This document shows, piece after piece, positions 23,801 to 33,654 of a stretch of 64,000 bases of DNA. Under the pieces are notes generated by a model. It had not been told where the DNA came from and made no database searches. It saw only the letters and a list, made by a program, of their open reading frames with translations. Numbering within the stretch: position 1 is the first letter of the stretch; the number at the start of each line of letters is the position of its first letter. This stretch comes from Antedon mediterranea. Lineage: Eukaryota; Echinodermata; Crinoidea; Comatulida; Antedonidae. The stretch spans positions 15,356,501-15,420,500 of the forward strand of contig NC_092671.1 of NCBI RefSeq assembly GCF_964355755.1, read 5' to 3'. The position numbers were made by a program, and so were the translations under genes.

Positions 23801-26800
23801 ATCATGATTCTTATCCCCCTTCCCTAATAAGTCTCCAAATTTAGGAAAGTCCCTACCAAGAATTACATCTCTTGGTAAATCGCTGCAAACGCCAACCAAC
23901 AAATTATGGTCTTCGTTATTAACCTTAATATTGACGAATGCAGTAGGATAGGCTTGGACATGGTCATGGACGCACCTGCATGTAATTTTAGCTTGCTTCG
24001 CGCGATTAATTTTCTTAGCCGCTACTAAATCAGAATGAACAAGTGTCATATCACATCCAGAGTCTATCAAAATTTCACAATCACATCCTTCAACTAGGCC
24101 TCTACAAACGTAAGGTGTACATGGTTTTGAAACAGTATCTGTCTTTGTCGACAAAAAGCCATCCTTACTTCGACAAAATCGTTCTATGTGGCCTACTTTT
24201 TTGCACCGTCTACAAACGAGAGGTTGTCTAGCGTCAGATTGTGATTTATGAAAGTTATCAGGGGGATTATTATTACCCTTACTGTCAACTTCAGGAGTGC
24301 CTTTCACTGTTTTCTCCTGGTTGTTTCTATGTTCGTGTTTTCTATTTTGAAACTTTTTCTCAAAATCGATACCTTTTCTAGCTTGAAAATAATTATCTGC
24401 TAATTCTGCAGCATTTAATCCAGAATCTGGTTTATGTTCTCTAACCCAAATTTGTACCCCTGTGGGCATAATATCTATTAATTGCTCTAAAATAACAATT
24501 TCAGCTAAATCATCTTTGCTTTTATCAGCAGGCCTAGCCCACTTAGTAAATAAATCTTTTAACCTAACATACATTTCTCTATAACTTTCTTCACTTTTCT
24601 TTTTAATTGACCTAAACCTTTGTCTATATGTCTCTTCAGTTATGTCATACCTTTGTAATATTGCTTTCTTCACTATGTCATACTGGTTACTTTCTGTCAC
24701 TGGTAATGATGCATAGGCTGCTTTTGCTTTGCCTGTCAAATGTGGTATCAGTTTTACTACCCAGTGTTCTTTTCGCCACTCATAGGTGTTAGCAATTCGT
24801 TCAAACGTAGTGAGATAATTTTCAATATCATCACTATCAGAAAGCTTTGCAATCTGAACTTCCTTCAATCTCATTATGTCTTTTAATCGTTTCTCCTCAC
24901 TGTCCTTTTGCTTATCCATTAACGCCATTACTAATGCTTGCTGTTTCTCCATATCTTCCCTACGTAAACGTTCTTGTCTTTCCATATCTTCTTTGCGTAA
25001 ACGTTCTTGTTGTTCCATCATCTGCTGCATCATAAGATTCTGTTGTTGCATTTGCTGCTGCATTTGCTGCTGCATTTGCTGCTGCATCAACAACAAAACA
25101 TCTTTTGAAGATGAGTCAGCCCCTGTAGGGTTATGTCCACTGGTTGGTCCAGACTCTTCTGCCTGTTGTTCAGGTTGTATTGACTGAACCGATTCTACCT
25201 CAGAATCAGATTCATCGCCGCCGCTGTATTCTCTACCGGATCTTGTTGTTGATTGTTTATCAGCCATATTTTAAATCTGGATGAGGGTCTTGTTACTAGT
25301 TAATCGTAGTTACCGAGACGTTCACAAGTCTACTGTTCCAAATAAAATAATCTACTGTTCTTTAAACAATGTTTGTGTACTTACGATTAAACAAAACGTA
25401 GCACCACGGCTTCCGTAAAATATCACAGTATCGTAAGTACCGCTTCCTCAAAATATCAATAAAGTACAGTTGATCCTAAAACAGCCACCAATCTATGGCA
25501 AAATACAGTAGATCAAACTGCTACCACAAAATATCACAACAGTAGATAAATACACAGTTAAGTCGAACAGTAGATCGAAATAACCGCTGCCACCAAATTA
25601 TGTCACAAACTCCTCTCACGTATGTTTCCGAGCGGTTGAAAATACTTTAGGAACTCCCTTGTGACATAAAAAAGTATACACACAAAATCCACAAAGTTGT
25701 AAAATAACTCAAAAACAAAGCTTTAATTTCAATCAACTTCAACTTTTAACAATCCAGTAAGCACTTTAAACAACAGCTTTACAATGACTTTACAATATAA
25801 CATCCAACCTCTAATCCAACCTCTAATCCAACAACCTTCTTCAAAATAAATGCTTCAATCAAAATCCTTCTCTCCCTTACAATTGTCATACTTCCCCTTA
25901 TATACAATATGTTCATAACCTTCTAGATCATTCCTTATACTTCTCATTATTACATGATTACAGTTTCTATTAATAGCACTTCTGGAATGTTCTTGATTGT
26001 TCTTATTAATTATACATGGTTTCTTAAATCAAAACATCTTATTCTAGAATGTTCATGTAAATACTATGTTACTCTATATGTTAGGGAATGGTAATTTATT
26101 ACAGTAGTAAAGATATTTTTGTTTAATAAAAAACATTATGCTTGTTTCCTGTTCAATATCTGCACATTTCCACACTGTAAAGCTCTGTCTACACTATCAA
26201 ACTAGTTTGACAAAAAAAGTGTGATGTGCACAAATATGATAGTGATATACCCAAATATGGTAGTGATATGACATCATCATGTCCATATATGGGCACATCA
26301 CATTTGTCACATATATTTTGATAGTGTGGACAGAGCTTTTAAAATACATACCGTTTGTAGTTGTTTACATTTGAATATAGCTTTTTTAAGTGCAGGAATC
26401 TCATAATTGACATTCTGAGACAGAAGATGAGCCGATTCTGCAAGGCATAGATTATCCTGTTCATATATTGATACAATTTCCTGCCAATCCTATAAAAAAC
26501 ATAACATAACATTCATTATATAAAATCATGCATTCAATATTCATCAGATTTTAAAGCCTTTGGAAATAATTATGCGAGAATTTACAATTTTTTCCAAAAA
26601 TGGATATTATCACATAATTGATGATAGGTAGGAAGGACTAATACAACACAAATAACTATACATTGTGCATACTTTGATTAAAAAGTGTGATGTGCCCAAA
26701 TATGGTAGTGATATGCTCAAATATGGTAGTGATATGCTCAAATATGGTAGTGATATGACATCATCATGTCCATATATGGGCACATCACTTAAACATAAAA

Positions 26801-28037
26801 TTTGATAGTGTAGACAGGGCTTAAATCTTGTTTAAGGGTTATGTAGCGAAGTAGAAACAGTCATGAATTACAACCAGTAATGAACAGCTGTGGACTTTGC
26901 ATGCATGTTAACCACCAAGCTACTTTTTACCTTCATGCGTTGTGAGGAGTAACGTCCAAATATGTTCTTTGTGTTAGATTCTGATACTTTCAATAATTCA
27001 ACAATCTTTTTACAATGGAAATAATTAATATCTAGAAAAAATTAAAAGAAAAAAAATCAGTCTAAAAGATGTTCATTTTGTGTTTTTTTAAATTCCATAT
27101 GCATCCAACAGCGAGTAACTTGCCAATTACAGTATGGATAAACTATTTAAAAATTATAATTTTTTTATAATATAAACTAAGTCTCACTTTAGGTCCACAG
27201 GGAGTGGAGTTGGAAGAGCAGTGAGACACTAGGTCAGGAATGAACCCTGGAAACAACCACAGGACATGTAGATCTAGAAGGTTACCATTCTACTGGGCTT
27301 CGTATCAATTTTTATTTTATCACAATCTGGGCTTATTTATTGTATATTATTTGAAAATTAGGTTGTGACAATAATTCTGTATTAAAGCTCTGTCTACCCT
27401 ATCAAACTTTATGTGACAACAAAATGTGATGTGCCCATATTATGGACATGTCATATTACTACCATATTTGGGCACATCACACTTTTTTTTTCCAACTAGT
27501 TTGATAGTGTAGACAGAGCTTAAGAATACTTGCATGTTCCAACTACTAGCTGTTTGATCTCATCAACTTCTGGCATATCTTGAATCGCATGATTAATCTT
27601 CTGACGAACAGACAGCGCCACCGAAGTCCATTTAGGTTGAACATGTCTACGATCAATCAGCCAATCTAAATAAAATAAATAAAATGGAAATTTATAAACT
27701 CTTGCAGGAAAGTAAATAAATAAAAATGAAATAAGAATACATTAATATCATATTTATTATTTTTGAATTTCTGTCTCTTTCAATCCACATTTGTGATAGC
27801 TTTCGCATTTACTCCAGTTCCATACTTTGCCTAGGCTTTGATGCCATTCATGTTTGCTGTTATATTATTTCGGTTGTGTACATTTTTATCTTTTTCTAAA
27901 TTTATATTTTATAACGAGACAATCCAAAAGGATTAATTTAAGAAAATGTTAATAATATTAATATAAAATATACACTTACCAAGAAGCTTATTCGATGAAA
28001 TATCAATAGGAAGGTTATCTGCACTTGAGTCAGACAT
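17817..28037 (-). CDS. CDK5RAP3: CDK5 regulatory subunit-associated protein 3 (CDK5RAP3 / C53 / LZAP)
   Basis: Twelve exons (minus): 28037-27980, 27665-27534, 27031-26931, 26489-26352, 22272-22183, 21925-21789, 21337-21169, 21025-20963, 20255-20100, 18946-18741, 18523-18352, 17891-17817; 498 residues (human 506), all phases closing. Diagnostic blocks: PIDISSNKLLDWLIDRRH at the N-terminus, TKNIFGRYSSQRMKDWQEI, NVNYEIPALKK, the acidic linker with two IDWG motifs and one IDFG (exons 8-9), DALTLLDNLETRN, SVNQFQ, RYVDRL, LEPKLDILMAKTRELK and C-terminal KNRPVNLMG. IDWG motifs in the human protein bind UFM1 and ATG8-type modifiers; the protein is the substrate adaptor of the UFL1-DDRGK1 UFMylation ligase at the ER and acts in ER-phagy. 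Intron 2 has a GC donor (ACAT/GCAAGT). Intron 4 carries an LTR retrotransposon; intron 8 a 49-bp tandem array. Confidence 0.96.
18016..18122. mobile_element. Short palindromic MITE in CDK5RAP3 intron 11
   Basis: TTGATATAAAGTTTG(A/C)GGTACAC and its inverse lie at the two ends of a 106-bp stretch with the loop GAATTATATATACTG-like sequence. It would fold into a near-complete hairpin. It lies between the last two exons of CDK5RAP3. Confidence 0.65.
19270..19880 (+). mobile_element. Repeat copy split by a truncated LINE 3' end
   Basis: The flanks (TGTAATTGTATTGCTATATG... before 19385 and TTATTGCGCACCGTGAAAAG... after 19785) match 42.1-42.3 kb, where they are nearly contiguous. Between them sits a LINE 3' piece: an ORF with LDTYNTRSKD and a 3' end AATAAAG followed by (ATT)n at about 19765-19787. 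The LINE landed inside an older repeat. Confidence 0.65.
20276..20815 (+). repeat. tRNA-derived SINE with its A-box region amplified 8-fold (49-bp tandem array)
   Basis: Eight copies of a 49-bp unit (GGAGAGGAGTTGTGGCTTAG, then TGGTTATGATGCTTGGCTAC, then CAAT(T/C)CAAT) run from about 20276 to 20680. TGGCTTAGTGGTTATGATGC resembles a tRNA box A; only the last copy continues into GGTCCTGGGTTCAGGTAC, a box B-like segment, and a 120-bp body. Units alternate CCAATTC/CCAATCC, giving a 98-bp higher-order period. In CDK5RAP3 intron 8, starting about 20 bp from the exon 9 acceptor. Confidence 0.8.
21989..22156. mobile_element. MITE with GTGGCCGTATTCACCATTCA ends
   Basis: Inverted ends GTGGCCGTATTCACCATTCA and ATTGGTGAATATGGCCAC about 165 bp apart, with a second internal inverted block (CTTACCCTTAAAAT). 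A half copy lies at 63304-63377. CDK5RAP3 intron 5. Confidence 0.7.
22428..22930 (-). repeat. 3' LTR of Gmr1-like element
   Basis: 503 bp, TG...CA in both orientations, matching 25601-26103 except at position 22434 (G versus A). Confidence 0.93.
22931..22943 (-). other. Polypurine tract of the LTR element
   Basis: Reads AAAGAGGGGGGAG on the minus strand directly before the 3' LTR, the expected site for plus-strand DNA priming. Confidence 0.85.
22990..23262 (-). pseudogene. Integrase N-terminal fragment of the Gmr1-like element, frame-broken
   Basis: In a frame shifted by one base relative to the upstream ORF, the minus strand encodes the H2C2 zinc-binding motif region of a Ty3/Gypsy integrase (His in the preceding frame near 23270; CNTCEIC near 23195) and the start of the linker to the catalytic core (SEPF). 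The catalytic DDE core, RT and RNase H are absent: coding potential stops near 23000, 60 bp before the polypurine tract. The shift lies in an AAAA run near 23266 and looks like a lost base rather than a designed frameshift. Confidence 0.8.
23261..25267 (-). CDS. Gag-protease polyprotein of Gmr1-like retrotransposon
   Basis: A 668-residue intact ORF. Residues 50-130 are a Gln/Met/Arg-rich coiled coil (MQQQMQQQ repeats). Residues about 140-310 are the capsid region related to the SCAN fold (YLTTFERIA, LIPHLTGKAKAAYASL, YRQRFRSIKK, IWVREHKP). A CCHC zinc knuckle (CRRCKKVGHIERFC) lies near residue 355, and a retropepsin-like domain with the catalytic triad DSG (ILIDSGCDMTLVHSDL) near 405, plus the VILGRDF block. 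The C-terminal part is the linker that precedes integrase (DIPLAGHLG). The start ATG lies about 330 bases inside the 5' LTR boundary. Its intact length fits the very low LTR divergence. Confidence 0.9.
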   Translation of the reverse strand: MADKQSTTRSGREYSGGDESDSEVESVQSIQPEQQAEESGPTSGHNPTGADSSSKDVLLLMQQQMQQQMQQQMQQQNLMMQQMMEQQERLRKEDMERQERLRREDMEKQQALVMALMDKQKDSEEKRLKDIMRLKEVQIAKLSDSDDIENYLTTFERIANTYEWRKEHWVVKLIPHLTGKAKAAYASLPVTESNQYDIVKKAILQRYDITEETYRQRFRSIKKKSEESYREMYVRLKDLFTKWARPADKSKDDLAEIVILEQLIDIMPTGVQIWVREHKPDSGLNAAELADNYFQARKGIDFEKKFQNRKHEHRNNQEKTVKGTPEVDSKGNNNPPDNFHKSQSDARQPLVCRRCKKVGHIERFCRSKDGFLSTKTDTVSKPCTPYVCRGLVEGCDCEILIDSGCDMTLVHSDLVAAKKINRAKQAKITCRCVHDHVQAYPTAFVNIKVNNEDHNLLVGVCSDLPRDVILGRDFPKFGDLLGKGDKNHDRHSFVATRDHARKEKLREENELKSEKASGVISHQLDDVVNFQEEFGHLDGQLLSNNPPKEKVHKTRSEKRKVRKEFAKTKEAQSSQDSELDILDIGRDKIKDYQVKDRTLISLREQMLVQKDDDTIKIVCKDGILFRQVFTKHQTEPIDQLVVPYPCRNSVLKVSHDIPLAGHLGRKRH
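25583..25595 (-). other. Primer-binding site matching tRNA-Leu 3' end
   Basis: The + strand reads ACCGCTGCCACCA, the 3' end (with CCA) of animal tRNA-Leu species whose acceptor stem ends CGCTGCCA. On the element's minus strand this is the complementary PBS, 5 bp inside the 5' LTR. Confidence 0.8.
25601..26103 (-). repeat. 5' LTR of Gmr1-like element
   Basis: 503 bp copy of the 22428-22930 LTR; near identity indicates recent insertion. Confidence 0.93.
26180..26340. mobile_element. MITE family A, copy 4
   Basis: AGCTCTGTCTACACTATCAA at the left and TTTGATAGTGTGGACAGAGC at the right; core GACATCATCATGTCCATATA. CDK5RAP3 intron 4, 70 bp beyond the LTR element and about 12 bp from the exon 4 donor. 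Confidence 0.85.
26675..26822. mobile_element. MITE family A, copy 5 with internal triplication
   Basis: The 18-bp block AAATATGGTAGTGATATG is present three times in a row (about 26698-26753). The right end is TTTGATAGTGTAGACAGGGC; the left inverted repeat is missing. CDK5RAP3 intron 3. Confidence 0.8.
27383..27522. mobile_element. MITE family A, copy 6, abutting a GC splice donor
   Basis: TTAAAGCTCTGTCTACCC at left, AGTGTAGACAGAGCTTAA at right. The right edge is 11 bp from the GCAAGT donor of CDK5RAP3 exon 2 (27533). Confidence 0.85.
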
Positions 28038-28652
28038 TGTTGTGTGTCAACTTGCTACATAGGCTGGTATGGAATAATATACATCAATCAATCAATTATT
28101 GTATTTTAGTATTTACTAGGCCTACTACTGGAATAAACTTTAAACTTAATAAATAGTAATATAATAATACTACTTGTTCCTGCAAAAAGCACAATTGTTG
28201 GTAGTAGTGTACAAAAGGGAAGTGTAAAGTAAAGTGGTTTAAAATAAAAACATTGAAAAAAGTGACTACCCTGGTAATAAAAATTTAAATGTCAAAAAAT
28301 GTAGGGCGAAACGACCTCAACCAAAGCCAACATGCTTCTGCTCAGATATGTGATCCTTCCATTTTGGTTAACCAGGCTACAAACAGAGAGAGGCCTCCTA
28401 CTATAAGTACTACTAGCCTAGCATGTTATAGTAAATGTAATACTGTCAGTGCAATAAACACTACTTTGGGTTACTACTAAAAGGTGCTACATGTACATTG
28501 AATAAATACTGAATATATGTTGAAAATACTAAATGAAGTACAACTAACCCGTTTAAAAATCTGAGGAAATCTGTGCCATATGTTGTTCACCAATATGGTG
28601 TACGTGACGACGAACGAGAGATGTCTTCTTATCGTACATAATACGATTATGA
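28038..28652. other. CDK5RAP3 5' flank
   Basis: Region upstream of the CDK5RAP3 start. No coding exon recognised; a short ORF at 28289-28480 has no family features. The start site of the mRNA is not determinable by eye. Confidence 0.4.
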
Positions 28653-29534
28653 ATGTTATGCGCGATTTGAACGATTTGCGCAATTTGAAATTGCGCAAAA
28701 AAAATCCTTGCGCAATTTGAATTGAAACATGTGTTTCAAATTGCGCAAGCAACGTATTAAATTGCGCAAGTAATCTGCAAATTGCGCAAGGTTTTTCGAC
28801 AGATTGTGAAATCATGCACACCCATATTTTTATAGTAATTTCTAAGAATGATTCAAAATTAAAGATAAATATCGCATTTCCTTATTTTAGTAGTGCAAAT
28901 ATTGTTATAAGTTAGCATACCGTCGAAGAACCGACGAAGGAAAACGAAGCGGTGGTGTTCCACCAGGCGGGCGCGGCGCGGGCGGCCGGCTATACTACTC
29001 TAGCCTAGCTAGGGTCTGGACTACTGATACTGACTAGGTTACATGGCCTAGCTTAAACTAATATTAAAAACTTAATTTTTACATTTATTTTGATTTATTT
29101 CAAGTTACAGTGATAATATTATTTAATTGTAATAATAAATGTTATGTATTTATTATACACATGTTATCTTCGCATTTATTATGTTTTATTTTGAGTTATT
29201 TAGTTTCCAATAAATTATTATAATACCGATTGTCTGGTAGAATTTTGTTGCGCAATTTGAAAATTTACAGTTCGTTTTCAAATTGCGCAAAGGTGTCATA
29301 TTGCGCAAGAACTATCTTGCGCAATTTACAAATTGTGCAGCGCAATTTAAAATTGCGCAAAGATTTTCTTGCGCAATTTGAAATTGCGCAAGTTGATTGC
29401 GCAATTTGAAATTGCGCAAAAAAATCCTTGCGCAATTTTAAATTGCGCAAGAATTCTTTGCGCAATTTCAAATTGCGCAAGGATTTTTTTGCGCAATTTC
29501 AAATTGCGCAAATCGTTCAAATCGCGCATAACAT
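28653..29534. mobile_element. Foldback element with arrays of TTGCGCAA palindromes
   Basis: The ends are inverted copies for about 70 bp: ATGTTATGCGCGATTTGAAC at 28653 and its inverse ending at 29534. Both ends, and the DNA just inside them, consist of TTGCGCAA palindromes separated by ATTTCAAA/ATTTGAAA and AAAATCC spacers: 6 in the left arm (to about 28795) and 15 in the right arm (29250-29520). The ORFs that cross it (RNFKLRK, FAQFQIAQ repeats) are translations of the palindrome and are not genes. The middle (28800-29250) is unique, with a short GC-rich patch at 28960-28995. Confidence 0.75.
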
Positions 29535-30378
29535 GAATATTCATTTGATAAAGAACTGGAAAGAGAATTTCAGCAGCAGTGTACGTTGGTCGCGAGTCAT
29601 GTCATGGACCTAATTTTATGCCTCCATGTTCACAGTATTTTTATACCTCCATGTTCACAGTAGGCTTAAATCAATTAAGCTACTGCAATAACTAGATAAT
29701 AGCCAATTATTTACATTTAATGAAAATCATTGATCATTTATAAAATAATGAAAAGCTATTTCATACCAGTAACGTTTTAATTAATTAATTTATTTACTAA
29801 AAGTAAAAACGAGGAAAAACACATTATACCATGGAGTAAAGACTTTACTCCATGATTATACTGAAATATAAATATTATGGATTTGTTGTTCGGCCTTATA
29901 TTCATTATTTCAATTTTAAATGGATAATTAATTTAATGACAAAATTATATATAATGAAAATTAATAGACTCCTAGGCTAGTTAGGCCTAGTGAGTAGAAG
30001 GGCTTCCGACCCAATACATCGTGGCGTGAACATGAACATGCATGACTTTGATGTTTTTTGTGAAAAAGTTTTATCAATGGTCTAAAACGTCTCCAACTCA
30101 GCTCCTCCTACGTAGTTTCAGATTTATAGATATGATGTTTAACATACTTACAAATATTTAGGCCTAACTTAAACTTGCATTAAAAAATTGGGTATTTTAA
30201 TTATATTGAACAATAATTAATTAGTACCTACCAGGCTACCGATGCTCTGCTATTGTTTGTTTCATAAACTTAACCGCCGGACGTAAATAAGTAAATAAGC
30301 TTCCAATTGTAAGAAGCTTGTACACAGAGCGAATTTGTCATTCTACCAAGGTAAAATTACAAAATAGGTTCTCCCTGT
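29535..30378. other. AT-rich intergenic stretch
   Basis: Nothing recognisable beyond a short duplicated phrase (TACCTCCATGTTCACAGTA-like, about 29620-29665) and a few CTAG-rich words near 29970. Confidence 0.4.
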
Positions 30379-30850
30379 ACTATCGATGACGAATTCATCG
30401 AAGATCAACTTAAAGGTTTGAATGCAACCAAAAGCGCAGGTCTCGATAATATTCTTGCTTGATTTTTAAAAGATGGAGCTTCGGTACTTAAACATGTATA
30501 TTGTAAACCTGTCAATTATTAACGGTATTGTCCCAGATGATTTCAAAGTGGCTAAAGTAAAATCACTATTCAAAAAGAACAGTCGGACTGACGTATATAA
30601 TTATCGGCCTGTAAGTGTTCTGCCTGTAGTTTCGAAAATCCTCGAAAGGGCAATACATTAACAGCTTGTTAAATATTCAGAAACAAACCAATTATGAATT
30701 TCAGTCCGGATTTCGTAGTGGCCATTCCACTGAAACGTGTCTGATTCATTTATTGGACTTCATTCAAACCCAAATGTCACTTGGCAAACTTACTGGGATG
30801 GTGCTTTTGGATTTACAAAAAGAATTTGATACCGTTAATTATTATTAGTA
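30379..30850 (+). mobile_element. LINE reverse-transcriptase fragment
   Basis: Broken frames encode the start of a non-LTR RT domain: KSAGLDNI, IPDDFKVAKV-type block (VPDDFKVAKVKSLFKK), YNYRPVSVLPVVSKILE, FRSGHSTETCL and LLDLQKEFDTVN (the FDTVN catalytic block). Stops and shifts lie at about 30460, 30660 and 30846. It ends abruptly; neither endonuclease nor 3' end is present. Confidence 0.8.
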
Positions 30851-31269
30851 TTATTATCAATGTTATTAGTATGTTATTTTTTAAAGAAAATATTATTAGA
30901 CCTATTATTAAAGATGTCATTTAATTTAAATATTATATTGTTTATTATTATTTATGTTCTCGTTAATACTGTATATTATGAGTTATGATCTTTATTTGTT
31001 ATTTAGTTAAAGTGGTATTATTTTTATTATTATTTTGATTTTCTAATTTTAATATTTAATCTTATTTTTAGTGTTTTGTTAACCATATTTATTTATATAC
31101 CTAAATAAAGACTATCATAATTGCTTAATGTCAGCGCCATCTATAAAAACGTCAAAACGTCGTCCATCTGTGATGAGGATTCAGATTATGCATGAAACAA
31201 CAAGCCAATCAAGCTCAATTATTTTAATTTGCGCGTATTAAGTTAATAACATCAGACGAACTTAGTTTT

Positions 31270-31580
31270 ACCAAAGTAACCGTCTTGGTTTGGTTTGTTT
31301 TATTTGCATCTCAATAAATATGACGTGGGGAAATACAAGAATACACAAAATCAAGTTAAAAAGTTATTCTACAAAAAATACATCATACATTATTACAATC
31401 ATTTTAAAAATTTTCCTTCATTGTTTTTAAGCATTTTTTTTTTTACTGAATCTCTTTTATTTGTACTTAACTACAATTCAATAATACAATTAAAATCAGG
31501 AAAAAAAACGGACTATGAGATTCAAGGATAGCCCATGAAAGTCCTAGTTATAGGACTTATTTCCAATGGGGTCCTTTAAA
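31270..31580. repeat. Dispersed repeat, copy 1 (partner at 62130-62400)
   Basis: Shares TTTTATTTGCATCTCAATAA and, at the far end, TTCCAATGGGGTCC with 62.1-62.4 kb in the same order. Probably a 3' piece of a minus-strand LINE; no coding part is left. Confidence 0.5.
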
Positions 31581-31669
31581 AATAATAAAATTTAAACAGA
31601 AGACATAACAAAATAGCAAAAAGAACAAATAATAAAAACAGCAAACAGAACAATAGATATTTTATATTG

Positions 31670-31689
<20 letters not shown>

Positions 31690-31701
<12 letters not shown>

Positions 31702-32700
31702 TTTATCGTAATTATTATTATGTATGTAGTGCTTTGTCTTTTAGATGTTTCTTAACGTTTAATTTAAAAGAGTAGATTGTCGGGTTACTTTTAATTGGTA
31801 GGGGCAAAGAGTTGTAGAAGAATGTATTTGATGATTTAGTGGGAATTCTAAAATTAAATGAACTATTTCTAGTGTTATAGTTGTGGGAATGAACAATTCT
31901 ATGGAAGTTGTAATGCATGTTGTACAGTATTGTGGGCTGCTATTGTGAAAAACTTTATAGACATGACATAATCTTAAAAACTTTGCTCGATCATCAACAT
32001 TCAGAAATCCTAACAAATTCAACTCGTTTTGACCGACGTGAGTCCGGGGGCCTTTCTTATTAATGAATCTAACTACATTGTTTTGAACAATTTGAAGTTT
32101 ATTTTGATATTTCTTGGATATACCGACATAGGCTACCACGATGAAGATGAATAATCGAAAAGACATAGGATAAGGGCCGTTGATAGACGTTTTCTACAAT
32201 TAAAATTAAGATAATCAGATTATCTGTAGAGAAACTTTAACCTAGTATTAACAGTTGAAGCAATAGAGTAATCCAAAGTTTCTATTTTAAATTGATCAAT
32301 TTGCTTTAGTAATATACACTCAGCTTTACCCATATGCAATGATAGCTTCAATAAGCCAGTTATTACAACTATTTAAGTTAGTTGTTAATTTATTTTTAAT
32401 TATCAAAGGGTCTTTATCATCATAAATTAAGGTGCTGTCATCGGCATAGTATAAGTTTACAATCAGAATCCACCCCGATAGATATATCATTAATGTATAT
32501 TAAAAACAACAATGGACCCAGTATACTCCCCTGGGGAACACCACAATCAATTGAAAGTTTATTGGAACAAATTCAATTGACATGAACAACTTGGCTTCTA
32601 TCACTTAGATATGACTTAAACCATTGCAGTGAATCAACTTTAATTGCGTCAAGCTTGTTAAATAGAATGTGTAGGCCTAATAACACTCAATCAAAGTTAA
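31690..32700 (-). mobile_element. Degenerate LINE, RT through C-terminus
   Basis: On the minus strand: [20 protein letters not shown] (about 32560-32500) and the YADD block (about 32440) of the RT, then the tail domain with VVAYVGISKKYQNKLQIVQN, RTHVGQNELNLLGFL, HNYNTRNSSF and FFYNSLPLPIK. At least four frame breaks. A microsatellite (ATT)n at 31670-31700 marks the 3' end. Confidence 0.85.
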
Positions 32701-33150
32701 GTATTGTACTTTTCCGCTCTTTATAGTTTCTTTTTTTGTACAATCCGTTTCCTTTCTTATAAATGTTTTTTCTTTTTATTTTCTCTTTATACTTTTATTT
32801 AACCTTCAGGCTAACATAATGTATGTAATGTATGTAAGAACGCACCCCCCAGAAGAACGTGTGCCGCCAATTTAAATGCGTATGTTCAATAAAGTTTAAT
32901 TTATAAAACATACCAAATTGACTAGTGAGAATTCTCGACTATTACCGCAGAACTACTGTACGACGAAGTCTACTGGTATAATCGGATAGGCTGATTTCCT
33001 TGTACTGGTGGTAGTAGGACCATGTCCATCCTATTACAGTTAAAATAAAGTTGAGCTAACTGCGACCATGTCCTACCATGCTAATGTAGGAGTGGGGAAA
33101 TGTTATACTTACTACTGTTTCTTTTAATAATTTAGTACAATTAATAGAAA
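32690..33150. other. Intergenic stretch with possible LINE 3' tail
   Basis: Contains a GAACGTGTGCCGCCAATTTA segment followed by AATAAAG (about 32855-32895) that looks like a retrotransposon 3' end, and nothing else recognisable. Confidence 0.35.
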
Positions 33151-33485
33151 TATAAAGAATAGGATAAACTTAACAATATACAATTACACAACATTAATAT
33201 ACGATAACTATAGTCATTTTGGTATACTTGAGCACAGTGATAAAGAATAGAATACACGTAACAAAATACAACAAATAACATTAATGTATGATGTAGTTTA
33301 ACACTGTTCAAAGTTCAACTATAGTCATTTTGGTATACTTGAGCACAGTGATCAAGAATAGGATACACGTAACAATATACAACAAATAATATAACATTAA
33401 TGTATGATGTAGTTTAACACTGTTCTCAACTATAGTCGTTTTGGTAAACTTGAGAAAAGTGATAAAGAATAGGATACATGTAACT
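33150..33485. repeat. Tandem repeat, about 110-bp unit, three copies
   Basis: CAACTATAGTCATTTTGGTA, ACTTGAGCACAGTGATAAAG and CACGTAACAATATACAACAA recur in the same order three times, the last copy incomplete. Confidence 0.8.
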
Positions 33486-33654
33486 CTACACGGATCTCAA
33501 CTGTCAAAATGCGCCTCTACACTTTTCAATGTGGTACTCTCTCTGACGTCAGGTGGTGTAATACTGTCAATCATTACCTCATCGGCTGCAGACCCGACGA
33601 TTTATTATATTTGTCGTCATATTTTTCCTTCTAATTTCATCTTGTTGTAAATAT

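Larger units (their letters stand above)
22423..26108 (-). mobile_element. Gmr1-like Ty3/Gypsy LTR retrotransposon, RT-deleted, very young
   Basis: Inserted in CDK5RAP3 intron 4, coding strand minus. LTRs 25601-26103 (5') and 22428-22930 (3') are both 503 bp, begin TG and end CA, and differ at only one base that I could find (GTCACG/GTCACA). A 5-bp target duplication GTAGT flanks it (22423-22427, 26104-26108). Internal order on the minus strand: PBS, gag with zinc knuckle, protease, then directly the integrase zinc-binding domain; there is no room for reverse transcriptase or RNase H. PR followed by IN is the order described for Gmr1-type elements, whose RT lies after IN; here that part is deleted. 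It must depend on other copies for mobility. Confidence 0.9.

Noticed and set aside
24876-25187. Cys/Ile-rich plus-strand ORF
   Set aside because: Antisense shadow of the Gln/Met-rich coiled coil of the retrotransposon Gag.
29265-29613. ORFs with RNFKLRK/FAQFQIAQ repeats on both strands
   Set aside because: Translations of the TTGCGCAA palindrome array in different frames.
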